64,000 bases of DNA from positions 2,046,001 to 2,110,000 of the forward strand of contig CM114273.1 in assembly GCA_050084515.1 (NCBI GenBank), given 5' to 3'. Shown here piece by piece: positions 21,751-42,420 of this stretch (the stretch's first letter is position 1; every line of letters begins with the position of its first letter). The position numbers and the translations under genes are program-made. This DNA is from Blasia pusilla. Lineage: Eukaryota > Marchantiophyta > Marchantiopsida > Blasiales. Under the pieces are notes generated by a model. That model saw only the letters and a program-made list of their open reading frames with translations, did not search any database and was not told where the DNA came from.

Positions 21751-22147
21751 GCACCCATACCCTATATCACCGTCCCTACCATTTTATCTTCTTCACAGTT
21801 CATCAATAACCATTACCATCTCAAATTACACAAAGAATTGGTCTACTCCCAACATTAATCCAATTATACCTGATTAAATCAACCTCAAGACTATTTTACT
21901 TATATACACTATAGAAAATTTTATTATTATATACTCTGCAAGTTTAGCACTCCATCTCATACAACTCTATTCTGCAAACAATTCTAAATCAATACTCTAC
22001 AAGTCTTAATCATTTCTAAAACTTAATATTCTCTATAGTATCCTCAACGATGTCCACAATGCATCTTATGCATGAGTATTCTTTATGAAAGAATATGAAT
22101 AACTCCTAAGCTCTACTACTCCAATTTCACTATAATATTTTCATCTT
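21751..22147. other. No recognisable gene
   Basis: AT-rich DNA with only short chance frames. Confidence 0.5.
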
Positions 22148-22323
22148 TCTAATATATATTATTAAGAGAGGACGGGGTTTGAGAAACCCCCTCCTCCTAC
22201 GTTGATACGTGTATATTTTTGTCTCCTTTGGTACTGACGTGTGTAGTGTTTTAACATAACAAGTGGTTTAACAAATGATGTGCCCTTTCACCCATGCATA
22301 GCATAAGCAATGTACTACACTAG
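22148..22323 (+). mobile_element. Degraded mini-Helitron
   Basis: Its start resembles the 5' end of the element at 13550 (TATTAAGAGAGGACGGGG, then a CCCCCTCCTCCTAC segment). Its end has a CCCATGCATAGCA segment and a CTAG about 170 bp later. The flanking A/T rule is not met at either end, so the borders are approximate. Confidence 0.4.
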
Positions 22324-22493
22324 AAATGAAATCTATGTTCCACTTTCACTTCAATATTTATCATCTTTCTATTTAATTACAACTTAATCTAAGTGACTAA
22401 CCAACTTCTACATACAAAGTCATATCCACACTTTAACACTTCACTAAGCTAATCCTTTTTTTCACCATCAGCAATCAAAGTTCATAAGCAACA

Positions 22494-22650
22494 TCTATAT
22501 TATTATGGGAGAGTGCCTTCTTGATTTGCAAACACCTCTCAATTTGATACGTGGTTATTGGACAACAAGAAAATGTTTCACATCTTATGGGCAACAAGAA
22601 AAAATATTTTAATTTGTGTGCAACATCATTAATTTCTTCCCTTCACGGAT
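22494..22650 (+). mobile_element. Helitron-like fragment related to 48.2 kb
   Basis: It starts TCTATATTATTATGGGAGAG after an A and shares GAGTG.CTTCTTGATTTGCAAA, a WTTGGACA segment, ATGGGCAACAAGAAAAA and GTGCAACAT with 48266-48385. The expected 3' hairpin and CTRR end are missing, so this copy is truncated. Confidence 0.45.
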
Positions 22651-22824
22651 TATACACTAACAAAAACTCTTCAAACGCTTTTTTCTTTCCTATTATCTTA
22701 CTAGTACTTATTGCGGCCTCTACCTACACTCGTTTTTTTTTTTTCTACTATCTAACCTATCCACCTATCCTCACACGAGTTTAGTGACTAATTCTCCCCT
22801 CGCCATAGTGTGAGAATACAGAGC

Positions 22825-22916
22825 ATTTATTGCTCCTATTGTTGCCTTGCGCAATAAAGGGAGCAATAAATCTCGACAACCTTTATTGCGCAAGGCAATA
22901 AAGGCTGTCGAGATTT
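22825..22916. repeat. Nested inverted-repeat cluster
   Basis: Three overlapping palindromic pairs: 22825-22836 with 22860-22871 (12/12), 22842-22860 with 22880-22898 (19/19), and 22868-22881 with 22903-22916 (13/14). The arms share bases, so alternative cruciforms compete. It lies about 1.3 kb upstream of the first supported U2AF65 exon. Confidence 0.85.
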
Positions 22917-22976
22917 GAAATTGGAGTGGACGTTGAAACAAGAGACTTGTTCATAAATAAAAACTAGATTACATGT

Positions 22977-23070
22977 TAGGCGTGGTGGAAGTATGCAAAG
23001 TTGGTTAGCTCGGTTCGTTCACATCCTCGAGGTCGCGGGTTGGAACCGCGAGGTAGCTGAACCAAAATCA
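22977..23070 (+). repeat. tRNA-like sequence, possible SINE head
   Basis: GTTGGTTAGCTCGG (about 22999-23012) resembles a pol III A box, and GGGTTGGAACC (about 23037-23047) resembles a B box about 36 nt later; the usual GGTTCGA core carries one change. TCGCGGGTTGGAACCGCGAG also folds as a T-arm-like hairpin. No full cloverleaf, A-rich tail or target duplication is evident. A tRNA-derived SINE remnant is the likeliest reading. Confidence 0.4.
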
Positions 23071-23149
23071 AAATGCATTCCTTAAGATTTGTTCAGAAAG
23101 CATTCCGCACTCTCGACGCTAACCTCCACGGACGCGACCATCTGAACAG

Positions 23150-24222
23150 CAATAAATGCTGTTGGTTCTCGTTCTATGGAGAGCCCTAATTCTCCTCTCC
23201 ACTCCCCCTCAATGGTTTTTCTCTCCCACTCCTCATCAATTTTTCCATCCATGAATCCGACGGCTTAGAATAAGGTGGTGGGACACAAACTAAGTCGCGC
23301 ATCTCGGTCCTTGATTTTATTGATTTTGGACCCTCGGATGAGGGAACTGGAACCGGGTGTTCAAAGTCGTGTGTGACCGGACGGTCCGGTCCGAACGGCG
23401 ATGCTCTGCTCGTCTTGTCGTAGCCATACGCAAACGAAGCGAAGAGGTTGCCTCCTGTCGGTTTAGGGCTGGATCTACTGCTGCTGTATTGAGATGGCCT
23501 CACGGAACCACAGACTTTCCTGAAGTTGTGCGGTGCTTGCGATCGTCGTCGAAGTTGGACGCGGAGGAGATGAGAGGACGAGCATTCTGAAGGCGCTCGA
23601 GGACGAACGGGGAAAGAAGTTTGGAGGAGGATAACGAGTCGCGGATCGCCGCGTGATCTACTGCACGGCCCATCTACCCTACGCCCTAGGAGATGGGTGA
23701 GGGTTTGGTCTGTTCCTCCAAATTTCTGCTGCATTTTTCGATTCAGTTTCGCTGTGTCGTTTTGACTTTCGGATTCGTTTATTGGATGTCTTTTTTTTGC
23801 TTCCGGGAGCTAGGGTTTGTGGGATCTTTCCGTGTCGTGCGTCTCGATGGTGGTTGTCGTGCCAGCTAGTGTATCTTTGTGTGCTTTGCAGCTGGCTAGC
23901 TTAGAAGGTCAAGAAATTTCTGGTCACAATTTTAGCATCTCTTTGTGTGTCGTTGACATGCCACTGCGGCCTTTGTTTCCTAATGTCGTATTCCCAGCCC
24001 GGATTTTTGTTTAGGTCGGAATGTCAAAGAACATTCCTGTCTCTGGTATTCTGTGCCAGAGTATGTGTAGAGAGTACGGTAGGCTTGTAGAAATTTCTTG
24101 TGTTCGTTGTGTGGCACCATCGGCTGACTGAGTCCGTCATTTTCCTCGCCAGTCGATAGCTGCCTCTGATTGAAGGTGTTGTAGTTGAACGCATCCCTGA
24201 ATGTAAGATTTGAACGTTGCAG
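23150..24222 (+). promoter_or_regulatory. Probable promoter and 5' leader of U2AF65
   Basis: Base composition rises to GC-rich from about 23100 to 23720, as in the leaders of the other two host genes here. A strong donor (G|GTGAGG) occurs at 23696/23697 and the first supported coding exon starts after the AG at 24221-24222, so a leader intron of about 526 nt is likely. The exon holding the initiator ATG is not identified. An open stretch before the donor has no in-frame ATG after its last stop. A 182-codon minus-strand frame here (23186-23734) is probably a chance product of composition. Confidence 0.45.
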
Positions 24223-31398
<7,176 letters not shown>

Positions 31399-33360
31399 AA
31401 CCGTCTTTTCATGGGCTGGTTTTGATTTATAAACAAGCAGCTTCTTTAATCTCTCTGGAACTGGTGCATTGAGTAAGTCACGTCCACATAGACACTCACC
31501 ACCTTTCTTTCAGATCATGTCATTGTCATCAATAAGTCGCAGTCCGGAGGCTGTCATAAAAGTGTGCTCAAACAACGACCTGAAAATTTGTTTACGTAAG
31601 TGATTTTTGTGCAGTGTTGACAACAAATGTTTGTCGTGGTCGTCTCTTTTGCAGCATTCAAGCTAGCCGAGGTCCTCTTCATTGTCTGTACTTACAGAGG
31701 CCTTCTTGGTGCCATTCCAAAGATAGAAGATTTGTGGAAGGCTGGTCAGAGTCCCTCTCTCCAAAAAGTTGAATTGGAGATGTAAATCTCTGTGTAATCT
31801 CAGTATACGTAACAATATTGCTCTCTTTTGGGTCTACGTGTCCTTTCACTTGAAAGTCTTCAAATTTTCTTGTCTCCCAATTCATGCTCCTTATACCCTG
31901 ATAGAGATCACAGATTTTTTGGCTGGGCATACTTCTATTGTCTTATTTCCATTTAGACTGATATTGAGCTTGTGGGGATAGAGAAATAATTTCCTCTCTA
32001 ATTGTGTTTCCCTCAACGCCGCTAAAGGGTTTCCCTTCATCTTGAATCTTTTGTGTTGTGATCTGTTACAAAGGTATCTTGGGATCTGACATCAGGTGCA
32101 GGCTATGGTTTCTGTTTCTTCATGTATGAAGCTGCCTGGCCTGCCTTCCAGCCACTGCCTAAGACAGGTTTCAGTTGTCTTACAGGGGTGAACAAAACCA
32201 ATCTGTCTGTAGTACCAGCTCTTTAGATAGATATCTAGTCAGAGCCTGTCAAGCTTCGAGGATATGTATATCTTGCAGCAGGCAATATCTCCTTGAACCA
32301 GCTGCTTCCTTCCAACCTTGGTTCCCAGTTGGGGCTCTGGGGATCCCTGGAAAGTGTTTGCTTTTTATATTGCGGACTGTGTTAATGCAAAACCTAGAGT
32401 GGATTACTTCCCATATAAGCAACTGAAGGTGATTGAGGTCGTATGTGTATGATAGCTTGGAAAATTCTCTACCCAGTAATCTTTGAGAAAGGTAAATATG
32501 GTGTGGTAGATTTACATTGCTCAAGTAAGACATCAAATCATGTGAAGGAGGCTGCTCTGGAATATGTGGACCCTGCACTGGAATCTCATCGTAACGTTTT
32601 ACTGTCTCCACATTGGAATGTTCTCTCAAAAGATTTGAAATGTAATTCATTTACCTGATAATGCGAGATCATTCCATTGTTGATCTCTACATGCTATTAT
32701 GGATGCCCACCATTCGATCTGATTCTGAGGTGGAGCCCTACGATGGAATATAACACACTCCATGACTACAATGGAGGTCCATGTGAACTTTCGAGTGGGT
32801 GCCTGACTGGTTTTCTCCGAGACATCTATATGTTCATTCACAGGTTACTCTGCAAACATGCTAAGTCTTCAGAAGGAATGACTGAAGTGAAGGTAAGCGT
32901 CGCTAGTTTGAATGAGGAAATTTCCACGTTCTGAAACTAATGTCTTTCTCTTAAAAATGGCCCATTATGATGCGAGAGATGATCTCTGTTCTGAAATAGT
33001 TGGTATTCACCACAAACCACTTCCGCAAAGAATGATATGGCAGTATCACACTTAAAAGCTGAATTTCTCTTCGTGGGGAAGGAAAGTTGAAATTAAGAAT
33101 GAACAACGAGGATGGAATCTGTAAAAGGGAGAGGCAGTGATGTAGAATGCAGTTTCATTGCAATGATCAATAGTAATCTACTTCACTACCTTGCAGGAAG
33201 TTAACACCCGGCAGCCAATAGTAATGAATTCTTCTAGGGCAAACGATCCTAAACCGAAAACTCCAAACCTGAATTGTATCTGGTTTACGGCGGGAGCATT
33301 CTATGATATCGTGACAATGATAATTAGTGGACACCTGCACGGGTGCCCACACCGTCACTC
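31399..33360. other. U2AF65 3' flank, no further gene seen
   Basis: Probably includes the 3' UTR just after 31398. Open frames on either strand are short and show no domain. Confidence 0.45.
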
Positions 33361-36300
33361 AACTAGATGACGAAGTGGTCACAAGGGTTAGGTTCAAGAT
33401 GTGCAAAGATTGAAAAGCGTGTTGGTGGAGTGGTGTTTCGTCCAAAACCTGTGAAAACTTTTTGGAATGTCTTTTGCTCCATGTCAGTGGAGAGGATGTC
33501 TAATGGATAAGTACCAGGTCGTAAATTCTTTCATATGAGCAGAAAATTCCTTGCTAGATTCAGAGAAACTCCTAAACCGTTCAGACAATTCATGACATTT
33601 GAGAATAAGACGATGCATTGGAAGCAAGAGGGGAACTCAAAGATGAGTACCCACAAGGCCACACCTTGTTTGAGACACTACATTGTACAAGTGCAATGGC
33701 AAAAGACCAAGGGTTTCTTGAATGGAAAAGATGACTGCATTCAATAAGCAAAGAGTTTTATCTTGTTGCCCATAGCTGAATCCACTTCAATAGCTAATGG
33801 AATGAGGGGACATTTTATGGAGATGATTTTATTTTTTATACCTCAATATGCAACGTCCCTTGTATGACTACGTGCGCCCAAGTTGACTTCGATTGCATAG
33901 GATTTGTCATCACGACATCAACCACAATTAGGTCAACCTCGTGCACCACATTTAAGTATGCAAGAACTAGCTTTGCTTTCTTTGCAAATGGAAGCTGCTC
34001 TTGCAAGCAATACAAAAAATAATACCCCGTACAATGTAAGTAGTGCCTATCCTCTCACCCCCAATTGGATAGCATGTCAGGGGCACACCAAGAGATTCCA
34101 AGCTCTAGCAACAGTTTGAGTTACATGGAGTGCATAGGTTATTAAGATTGTGAATTCCAAATTTGGTTGAAGTTTGAGTAGGAGGAGGAGGAGGAGAGAC
34201 CAAGGAAAATCGTGAAGTGTTTTGCTACGAACTAGTCCAATCACTTCTAACTTAGAGTCAATTTGTTGATCAATTTGTTCAACAATTTGTTTAGGCTTTC
34301 CAAAGTCCTAAGGAATTATGGACCTCTTCCTCTTATGAACATGCTTTTAGATTTGTGAACAAAATTTCACATATTGCATTATTTTTATGGTGCGATTTTT
34401 AGTTCCAATCAAATCAAAGGGTTCTTTTTGCCTATCTCAAACTTTTGCTATATAGTTGGCCTAATATTATGACCTCATCCCTTCATATGAATCATTGGTG
34501 GATAACTTTCATTTTCTCCTCACGTCCTCTATTCTAATGTTTACAATTTCTTTCTTTACGTTGTCTTAGTAAATTAGTTTCAGGTGTGCTTGGACTTGTT
34601 ATCATCGTCTTTGCAAGGTATTTATTTTCATACTAAGTGGGTTTTATATTCATCCTTTCTTCTCTATTGGAACCTATTTTTATGGATAGGTTTGTTTTAT
34701 GTCGATTCCTTTCACATGTCATCTTACTCTTTGAACACTTCACATACCACACAACTTTGCTAGAATCCCCTACATTTGCTATCTCAATAAGGGGATTCTA
34801 GATTCATATTCTTGAGCCACTTCTTTTAATACCATACAGGTCTCTTATCTTCTTCTTTTTTGCAAAGTTCATATGTTTATTTCTTCTAGATGTAATTTTT
34901 AATCAGAAATTCGCCTTTGTCTAACCGTTAGTCTCTCTATCTAAATCTATCTTGGATGGATTCCACTCCTTGTGTTATGTCTCTTATCATAAGACTTTCA
35001 CTTTATTAAAATTCATTATGTTTCTACTTGTCTTAAATAACATGTCTACACTTGGTTTTATGAACATATAGTTGGACAATCCATCTCATTGCTTGTGTGT
35101 CTTTATACGCCCTCCTTTAGCCACAACCTCTCCGGGTCTCCCCTTGTTTCCCCTCTTCTTCTCCACCATTTTCCATTTGATACTCATACGGTATCATAAT
35201 CTCTACATTTCTTTGCTATCCTCTTGTTATTCCCACTGCATCTCTTTCCAAACATTATGATGTATATTGATTAGTAATTAATCCTATTACTTTTTCATCC
35301 TCACATATCTCTTTTAAACCCTGCTTCCAACTCCCATCTTTCCATCCGTATCCCTCCTTTCTCTCCTCCCACTTCCCCATCTTACCTACCACTTCCCCTC
35401 CCTACCGTCATCCATCATTAACTCATTCACCTCCCCCTTATAATCCTTCTTCTTCTACATTTTTGTCGAACGTTTATTGCATATCTTGTGGTTAAGAGGT
35501 TGCATGTACTACCTTCAAAAGATAGTTAAGACGATATTTTTGATTTGTGTATGAGCCTTCAATCCCTAGCCTGATACCGCTTGCTACTACGATTCCTATA
35601 ACTACAACTTGAACATGGTTAAGCCAAATCAATCTCCTTCACTCTTTCCATCTTGAAAGGAGTGACTCGTTGTCCTATCACCTTTCTAATGGGGAAAAAA
35701 ATTCTTGTTTTGAATAAAAAGGTCAATGATTTATCCCATAGATGTCAAGGTTTGGTATCTCTTATCTCTTATCACCCTTCCCCAAATGGGTTTTAGTTCT
35801 CCCTCCAAGAAAAGTTGCAACAAGTCATCCCAAAATCTCCTCTAGTATGTAGCACTCTAAGATTGGGGATTGGAGGAATTTCAGAAGGAGCACTTACTTT
35901 CAGTTGAGGCCTAGAAAATGACTTATCCTATTGAATACGCCAATCATGGAAGGTCTTCAATACAATGCCTTGAACGTAGCCTACTTTTGGGGCAAGTTCA
36001 TGAGTTTTCACATGCGGCTCGAGCATTGGGACCTCTCTCTCTAGAGATTCCAAGTGTAGATATTGTGGAATTCTTTGAAGTTCTTGATTCTCCTTCAAGT
36101 GGTGACGCACCATACAACACATCTTGACTTGTAAATTGACTTGCAAGTCAATTTCTGCGTGAAGAGACGCCCTTCAATTGAAGGTTTTCACAAGGGTGTT
36201 TCTTCACACTCCTTGGTTATCATCAGATGAGTTCTCATGCATGTTTTTTGAGTAACTTTGTAATTGCTTTATCCTTATTGATTCATTATCTATTTTCATC

Positions 36301-37170
36301 ATGTTGCTTCTGGAGAATACTATATTATCCAATGAACATGAGGGAAGTGTAACAGTGGTTCCATAAATAATACAATTTTGGCTTTTCTATTTTTTCATGC
36401 CTTGTGATCATCAACCCAAAGATTTCTATCTTGTCTCTTCTCCTCTATTGTTGAGGATACCCAGTTATAAGTCCTCCTTCTCACGTAGTTCGTATTTATA
36501 CATATTTTGTGGAGCAACTCTATATCTTAAATCTTAAAGTCCAATCTAGTAAATTTGGAGTATGATGTATTTTGCACTTTCCCTCATCATTCAGCCCACC
36601 TTCTGCATTTTTATCAAAGGGTTTAAAGTTCTTGGTGTCCCAATTGGCTTCAAGGGCCATGTCTAACTTCTAAGATGAAGTCCTTTTAAAAGATGTAGAA
36701 TGGCTTCATTTGTTACCTCATCTAGGGGACTCCCAAGTTACTTATGGGATCCTCTCTATATTTTTTCTACGACGTCCTTCCTACCTTAGCGTTCTTATAT
36801 CGGTTGGCCTCTTTTGATACTTCCACCATAGCAAGTTTTAGTCAATTTCTTGGCTCGAATACATTTGAGGGGGATAATGGTGTCAGGAAATAAATCTACT
36901 ATTCAAACAAGATATAAGATCTTCCCGAGATTTTCTTCTACTTTCTACACAAGAAATTCTAACCCTTTCAATCAATTGATTACCAAAGGACTTGGTTGAT
37001 TGCAAAATCTTATTTCCACGAATTATGTTCTCAAATTAGCTTTGCAACTACACCTTGGACTTCATCATCCTTCGCTTGTAGATGTGTCATGTTGTGTAGG
37101 CAAAAAACCCATTGATGTATAAGGTATCCACAATCTCTAGAAGATAAAAAAAAAAATAGCCTTATGGACT
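33361..37170. other. Intergenic, no recognisable gene
   Basis: AT-rich. A strongly pyrimidine-biased stretch lies at about 35290-35450. Short open pieces at 33535-33747 and 33904-34119 could be transposon debris, but no domain is recognisable. Confidence 0.45.
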
Positions 37171-37376
37171 CATATTTTAGAATGCATCCTTGAACATAGC
37201 AATAAATGTCCCACATTCCAGTACAAGTTCCCTTCGATGAATTCTTCTTCCCATGTTCCAAATCGACTATAGACTCATATTTTAGAATACATCCTTGAAC
37301 ATAGCAATAAATGTCCTACATTCCAGTACGAGTTCCCTTCGATGAATTCTTCTTCCCATGTTCCAAATCGACTACC
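37171..37376. repeat. 103-bp tandem duplication
   Basis: 37171-37273 and 37274-37376 are nearly identical, with three or so base differences. Recent and non-coding as far as can be seen. Confidence 0.9.
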
Positions 37377-38567
37377 ATTATGATTTTGTTTATCCAACAT
37401 GTTTTGACTTGATTTATCAACTTTAATTTGAATTATCAGATGATATAAGAAAAATGTAGATAACATGAGCGTAACAATAATTTCCTTACAAAACCACTTA
37501 AAATATACGTGGAACTAGGTCGATGGGGGAGGATTCCGAAGATAAGAGTGTGTTTCGTGGGAGCCCTCTACCTTTAGTGTCAGTAGTTAAGGGCGGGTTA
37601 GATCCAGAATGTAGGACATGAACTCAGAATGTTTTCAGGGATTAACTTCGACATTTTCGACATTTCACGATTTTCCTCCAGATTCCACCGTCGGTAGATT
37701 TACTTGTCAATTTACATAATGCAACTGGCTCCCAGACTGGCAAGATTTGTGAGGTGGCAAAACTGAACATCCACGAACCCCCCGTCTCACGGGTAGTTTC
37801 AAGTCCTCTATACCCATCTCCACAAGCGTTTGTCATGTTCTTTGCTGCAATGGAAAGATCTTTGATGCATTGCAACCGAAAAGATTGAATTTATTTCTTA
37901 AACAAGTAGAGGGCAAGGTTTCACTCGGGTTCTAAAAGACTGGCAAAACTTGGCACTGTCCATACGATAACCTAACCAGCTCGCCTGCCCTAGTACTCCC
38001 CAACATCAAATAGTGTTGTACCCTCTGCTCAGGAGCCTGATGGACTGACGAGATAATAACCCTAATCTCAAAATGAAAACAATCATCACATTAAAGAGCA
38101 GTACAAAGTATGCCATATCAATAAACCATTTTAAGAGAATTTATCATTAACCGCGTAATTTTATGTCACTCAACAAGAGTTTACATAGAGAATAATGTCA
38201 AGACAATCTCACTGTGGACAAACCCAGCCCAAGGGGGTTGCCATTATTGCCCAGCATATTGAAAAAATTTAGCTTGGGGTCAACTGACGGAAGGCACATT
38301 GCTAGCACCCCCCATTTCAATGATACAAGTTTGTTAACATCAACATTTTGAGCTAATCCGACAATGAGCGGTTGGCTCACTTTAAGTCCTTAGTATAATT
38401 TTACAAAGACAAATGATGAACAATGCTAGGGCTTATAACACAGACCCAGTGGTAAGATCAGGTGTCGGAACTTACCTTCGCTAGGGCCTGATCCCTTTTG
38501 TCAAAATCGCGTTCTAGGTTTGCTACAGACGTGCTAGCTAATTAATCAGATGTGATAGACAGTTATT
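37377..38567. other. ABCF1 3' flank, no gene seen
   Basis: Contains the likely ABCF1 3' UTR next to 38567. A minus-strand open frame at 37642-37875 has no recognisable domain. Confidence 0.4.
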
Positions 38568-41500
38568 CTATAATCCCGCCTTTTTCTTCAAATGTTGCTT
38601 GAAATCCATAATGTCACCCTCCCATCGTGTCACTGTCTTGTTCTCACACACCCAAATCTCTTTGGCAACCTGGTTGATCAGCCGGAAGTCATGACTCACC
38701 AACACGAGTCCTCCATCCCACTCATTCAAAGCCTCGGCTAGAGAATCAATTGTTTCAATATCGAGATGGTTGGTTGGCTCATCAAGAAGCAGTAAATGTG
38801 GTAGTCGCCAGGCTAGCCATGCAAAAATCACTCTACTCTTTTGTCCATCGGAGAGGTTCCCCATTGGCATAATCTGAGCTTTCCCTGTTAGCCCAAACTT
38901 TCCAATGGCAGCACGCATCTTCTCCTCTTCCAGTCCTGGGTACTCATTCATCATATATTGAAGAGCTGAGACATCAAGCTGTAAGGTCTCTGCCAAATGT
39001 TGATGATACTGGGCAATCCGAAGGTGGTTGTGACGTCTAACCATCCCATCCAGAGGTACCACATCCCCAGTCATCAACTTTAGCAAGGTGCTCTTTCCGG
39101 CACCATTGGGACCCACAAGGGCTATGCGGGAATCCAGATCGACGCCAAAATCAATCTTATCATAAATAAGGTTCTCAGGAGTATACCCAAACGATACTGC
39201 CGAAAACTGCAGGACTGGAGGAGGTAGCTTTCCAACATCCGTAAAGCGAAATACTAACACCTTGTCTCTGACTATCTTCTCAGTGAGCCCACCTCTCTCC
39301 ATCTTGGCAAGAGTTTTCTCCTTACTTTGTGCTTGGCGTGCAAGCTTGGCAGAACCGTGGCCAAACCTTGCAATGTACTCTTTCATTGCCGAAATCTGTT
39401 CCTGCTCCCACCGGTACTGCTTCATTTGATTTTCCTCCAACTCAGAACGTGTTTGAACATACTGATCGTAGTTACCCGTGAAGAACTTCAGTTGCTTGTT
39501 TTGCATGTGAATGATATTGGTGCAAACACCATTCAGAAAGTCTTGAGAATGGGAAACCACCACCAGAATGCGTTCGAACTTCTTCAGGACTTCCTCTAGC
39601 CACACACAGGCCTCTAAATCTGTCGTGACAGAGACAAAATCACAGAACAAACATTCGTCAGCATGAAGTCGGAGCCCTGTAGGAGCTGAGAACATCTACT
39701 AAGCTAGATCCCATAATAATACTCCGCAATAACCATGTACAGAAAGCCCAATATTCCTCGTCTTTGAGGATAAAAGACGTAGAAGCTGGAGTAGCAGCTC
39801 ACCAAGATGGTTAGTCGGTTCGTCAAGAAGAAGGATGGTAGGGTTCATGAACAGAGCCCTTGCCAAAGCGATACGCATTCTCCACCCTCCAGAGAAGTCA
39901 CGGCTCTTTTTCAATTGCATCTTCTTGGTGAAACCAAGACCATGAAGGATTTCTGCAGCACGTTTCTCCGCGGTCGCCGAGTCCATGGCTTCTAAACGTT
40001 CGTATATCCTGTCCAATGCCTCACCGCCTCCGTCATCCTGACCAGAGTAGAGAAAAGATAAGTTCCTTTGTACAACTTATCTGTCAAACACATCCAACAG
40101 GCGAAGGAATCCCGAAACTATTTCAGGAACTTCGAAAAGGTCACTGTCTCCGTGTGGACGAAGTTGCTTGCCGATCATCAACGATGGTGCTGCCTGCAGT
40201 GACGAAAAGCTTGCCTAACCTTCATCTTAGAAGCTACTGTACTGCTGTATCGCTCTGGTTATGAAAACTCAACAGGAGCGGACTTCACGAGAGACTTACC
40301 TGAGCTGCCAACCGCTCAACCTCCTTCTCCAAAGTGATACGCTCTTCATCGACGTTCATCACTGCCTGTAGGGCAGTCAAATCCGAAGCATCGATCTCCC
40401 GTGTCAAGTGGTAAATATCCATGTGATCAGGTATGGGGACTTCCCGCATACCAATGGCTGTCAACAACGTTGACTTACCACAACCATTCAACCCCAGAAG
40501 TCCATATCGCCTGCAAGGACACGATCCGAAAGTTAGATGATATCAATCCCTTGTGCAAATCACCCATTACGTCACATGTTTCAAGACGATTCTCAGGTAC
40601 CTGGAACCTCCACAAGCCGTATTCCGACCTACCTTCCGTAGTTCAGCTCAAGGGTGGAGTCCGCAACCAGTTCATGACCGTGGAAAGTAACCGATAGGCT
40701 CTCAATCTGCACCCCAGGAGACAAACATCCAAGGAATTAAGGCAGGCACCCTCACATCCAGCACAAAGCCTGGAATCGTTCAAGAACTACTACTTCTCAG
40801 GACAGGGTGGTTTAGGTTGGCGGCAGAAAAATCCGATGCACGGGTGCCAAGTAATCGCAACGGCGGGTATACAAACTGCGAACGTCTTTTCGACCGGGTG
40901 CCCATTGCAACGGCTAGCATACCTGAAGACAAACGAAATAACCAAAGCGAGGCCCCTTTCGCGCCTAGATGGAACTACGTCTCCGTCATGCAACACCTAC
41001 CACGGGGATCAACCAAATGACAACCTGAAAATTCCGATGGATCGGGGAGCCGCTTTGCTCGACGTATCTTAAGATTCAACTTCATTTCACAAAAGTCTTT
41101 AGTGCGGGGACAAGGATACAAGCAGTCTCCTGGCAAGTCGTTTTCATATCATGTAACTATACCTCAGTCCACAATGGCCCTGTGAGACGCGCTATTTATG
41201 CTCAGAAAGATGTCACGTTTAAATGGAAACTTCTCCGTATTCACTCGATAACCTCGGAATCCTTCGCTACATGAGGGCACCCCGGGCGTTGTTCCTCTGA
41301 AGCGCACGAAGTAGCACGGAGAAGCTGCTAACATGGATCAGAATTGTCGTGTGCCCCTGACAATCTCCACCAGGCATAGATCTACTCGCACCAACAACCT
41401 CAACTGATCCTCTAGTATCGGAAGGATCAAACAGCACATAACGACCGCGTCCGTAGACATATACCAGGGCAAAAAGGAAAGTTCCCAGCCTCTCCGGAGC

Positions 41501-41769
41501 AACCAAGCCCTACCAGGCGTAAACGAGCTGGTCACATCTGCGAAAGGGAAGGAAGGACTCACATGGATATCTCTGGATTGCGGATGAGATGCCAACACTC
41601 CCGTGCATGTCCGATCCGTTATGGCTGCCGCCGCCATCTCAGCTGCAAGATCATTTCCATTGGTGTCCTCCGCCTTGGATCCAACTACGGCTGCAGACTT
41701 GGATCCTCGTTTGGCAACAGCGGCCGCTTTCTTGGCGGCTGCCTTCTTCTTACTCGCGTCAGACACCAT
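38568..41769 (-). CDS. ABCF1: ABC transporter F family protein (ABCF1/GCN type)
   Basis: A soluble ATPase with two nucleotide-binding domains and no membrane segments; ABC-F proteins act on ribosomes and in translation control. Exons on the minus strand: 41769-41563, 40706-40633, 40510-40300, 40037-39803 and 39619-38568. All junctions are in phase and give 592 residues, the normal length. The start [20 protein letters not shown] is the basic, Lys/Ala-rich N-terminus typical of plant ABCF1. The first domain has GLNGCGKST (99-107), FSGGWRMR (212-219) and [11 protein letters not shown] (233-243). A charged linker of about 80 residues follows. The second domain has GPNGAGKST (412-420), LSDGQ (498-502) and [12 protein letters not shown]. 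The protein ends HLKKKAGL. All motifs are intact, so the gene looks functional. Its GC-rich leader lies to the right. Confidence 0.97.
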
Positions 41770-42420
41770 CTTTCGTCGACTTTGACAAGCTTCCCAAAAG
41801 AGAAACCTCCGAAGTCGTCAAGAATTCCTCTCAAACTCTTAGAGAATCGGCTCACCAAAGGCAACCGAACACAGATCGGAACTTGAAAACAAACCTCTCC
41901 ACTGAAACCTTCGCACTTCCGCAGGCCCTCGCACAGACTTCTCACTCCGTCCACGAATCGCCGTGTAGAATTTCGACGTCCCGCCACCGAGTCCGAGCCA
42001 CGACCTAGACACCGCCTCTCCCCTGCCTTCCTCCGCGCAATATACCTTCCTGATGTTGTCCACGGCTGTTGCGCGCGGGGCTTGGAAGTCGGCAGCCGCA
42101 GCAGAGCTCGAAATCGCGCTCGGGCGCTCGTTCGTCCCCTCCTGCTCTGCCAGCAGCCACCCCAACAAAATCAAGAGAGACAGTGAGCGGCGCGAGCCGA
42201 CCATCAAGAGCCTCCCTTTTTTCCGCTCCCTCTCCTTCTGTGGTCTGCGTGGACCTCCCTCTTGCTCCGTCCGTCGCCCCGTCCACTCCGTTCCTCTCCG
42301 ACGTAACAACGCGCTTCAAAGCACTCGCCATACAATTACATACGGAAACTCGGAGAAACTCCTCAGAAACGCCCGTCGGACTTATAATATGCGTGTGATG
42401 ATAATTATTAATGTCCAATA
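41770..42420 (-). promoter_or_regulatory. Promoter and leader of ABCF1
   Basis: A GC-rich, CT-biased block upstream of the ABCF1 ATG. Several overlapping open frames on both strands (up to 159 codons) coincide with it. They show no known domain and are most simply explained by high GC. Confidence 0.5.

Noticed and set aside
23186-23734. 182-codon minus-strand open frame at the U2AF65 promoter
   Set aside because: No recognisable domain, low-complexity Ser/Arg/Pro composition, and it coincides with the GC-rich leader. Stops are rare there by composition.
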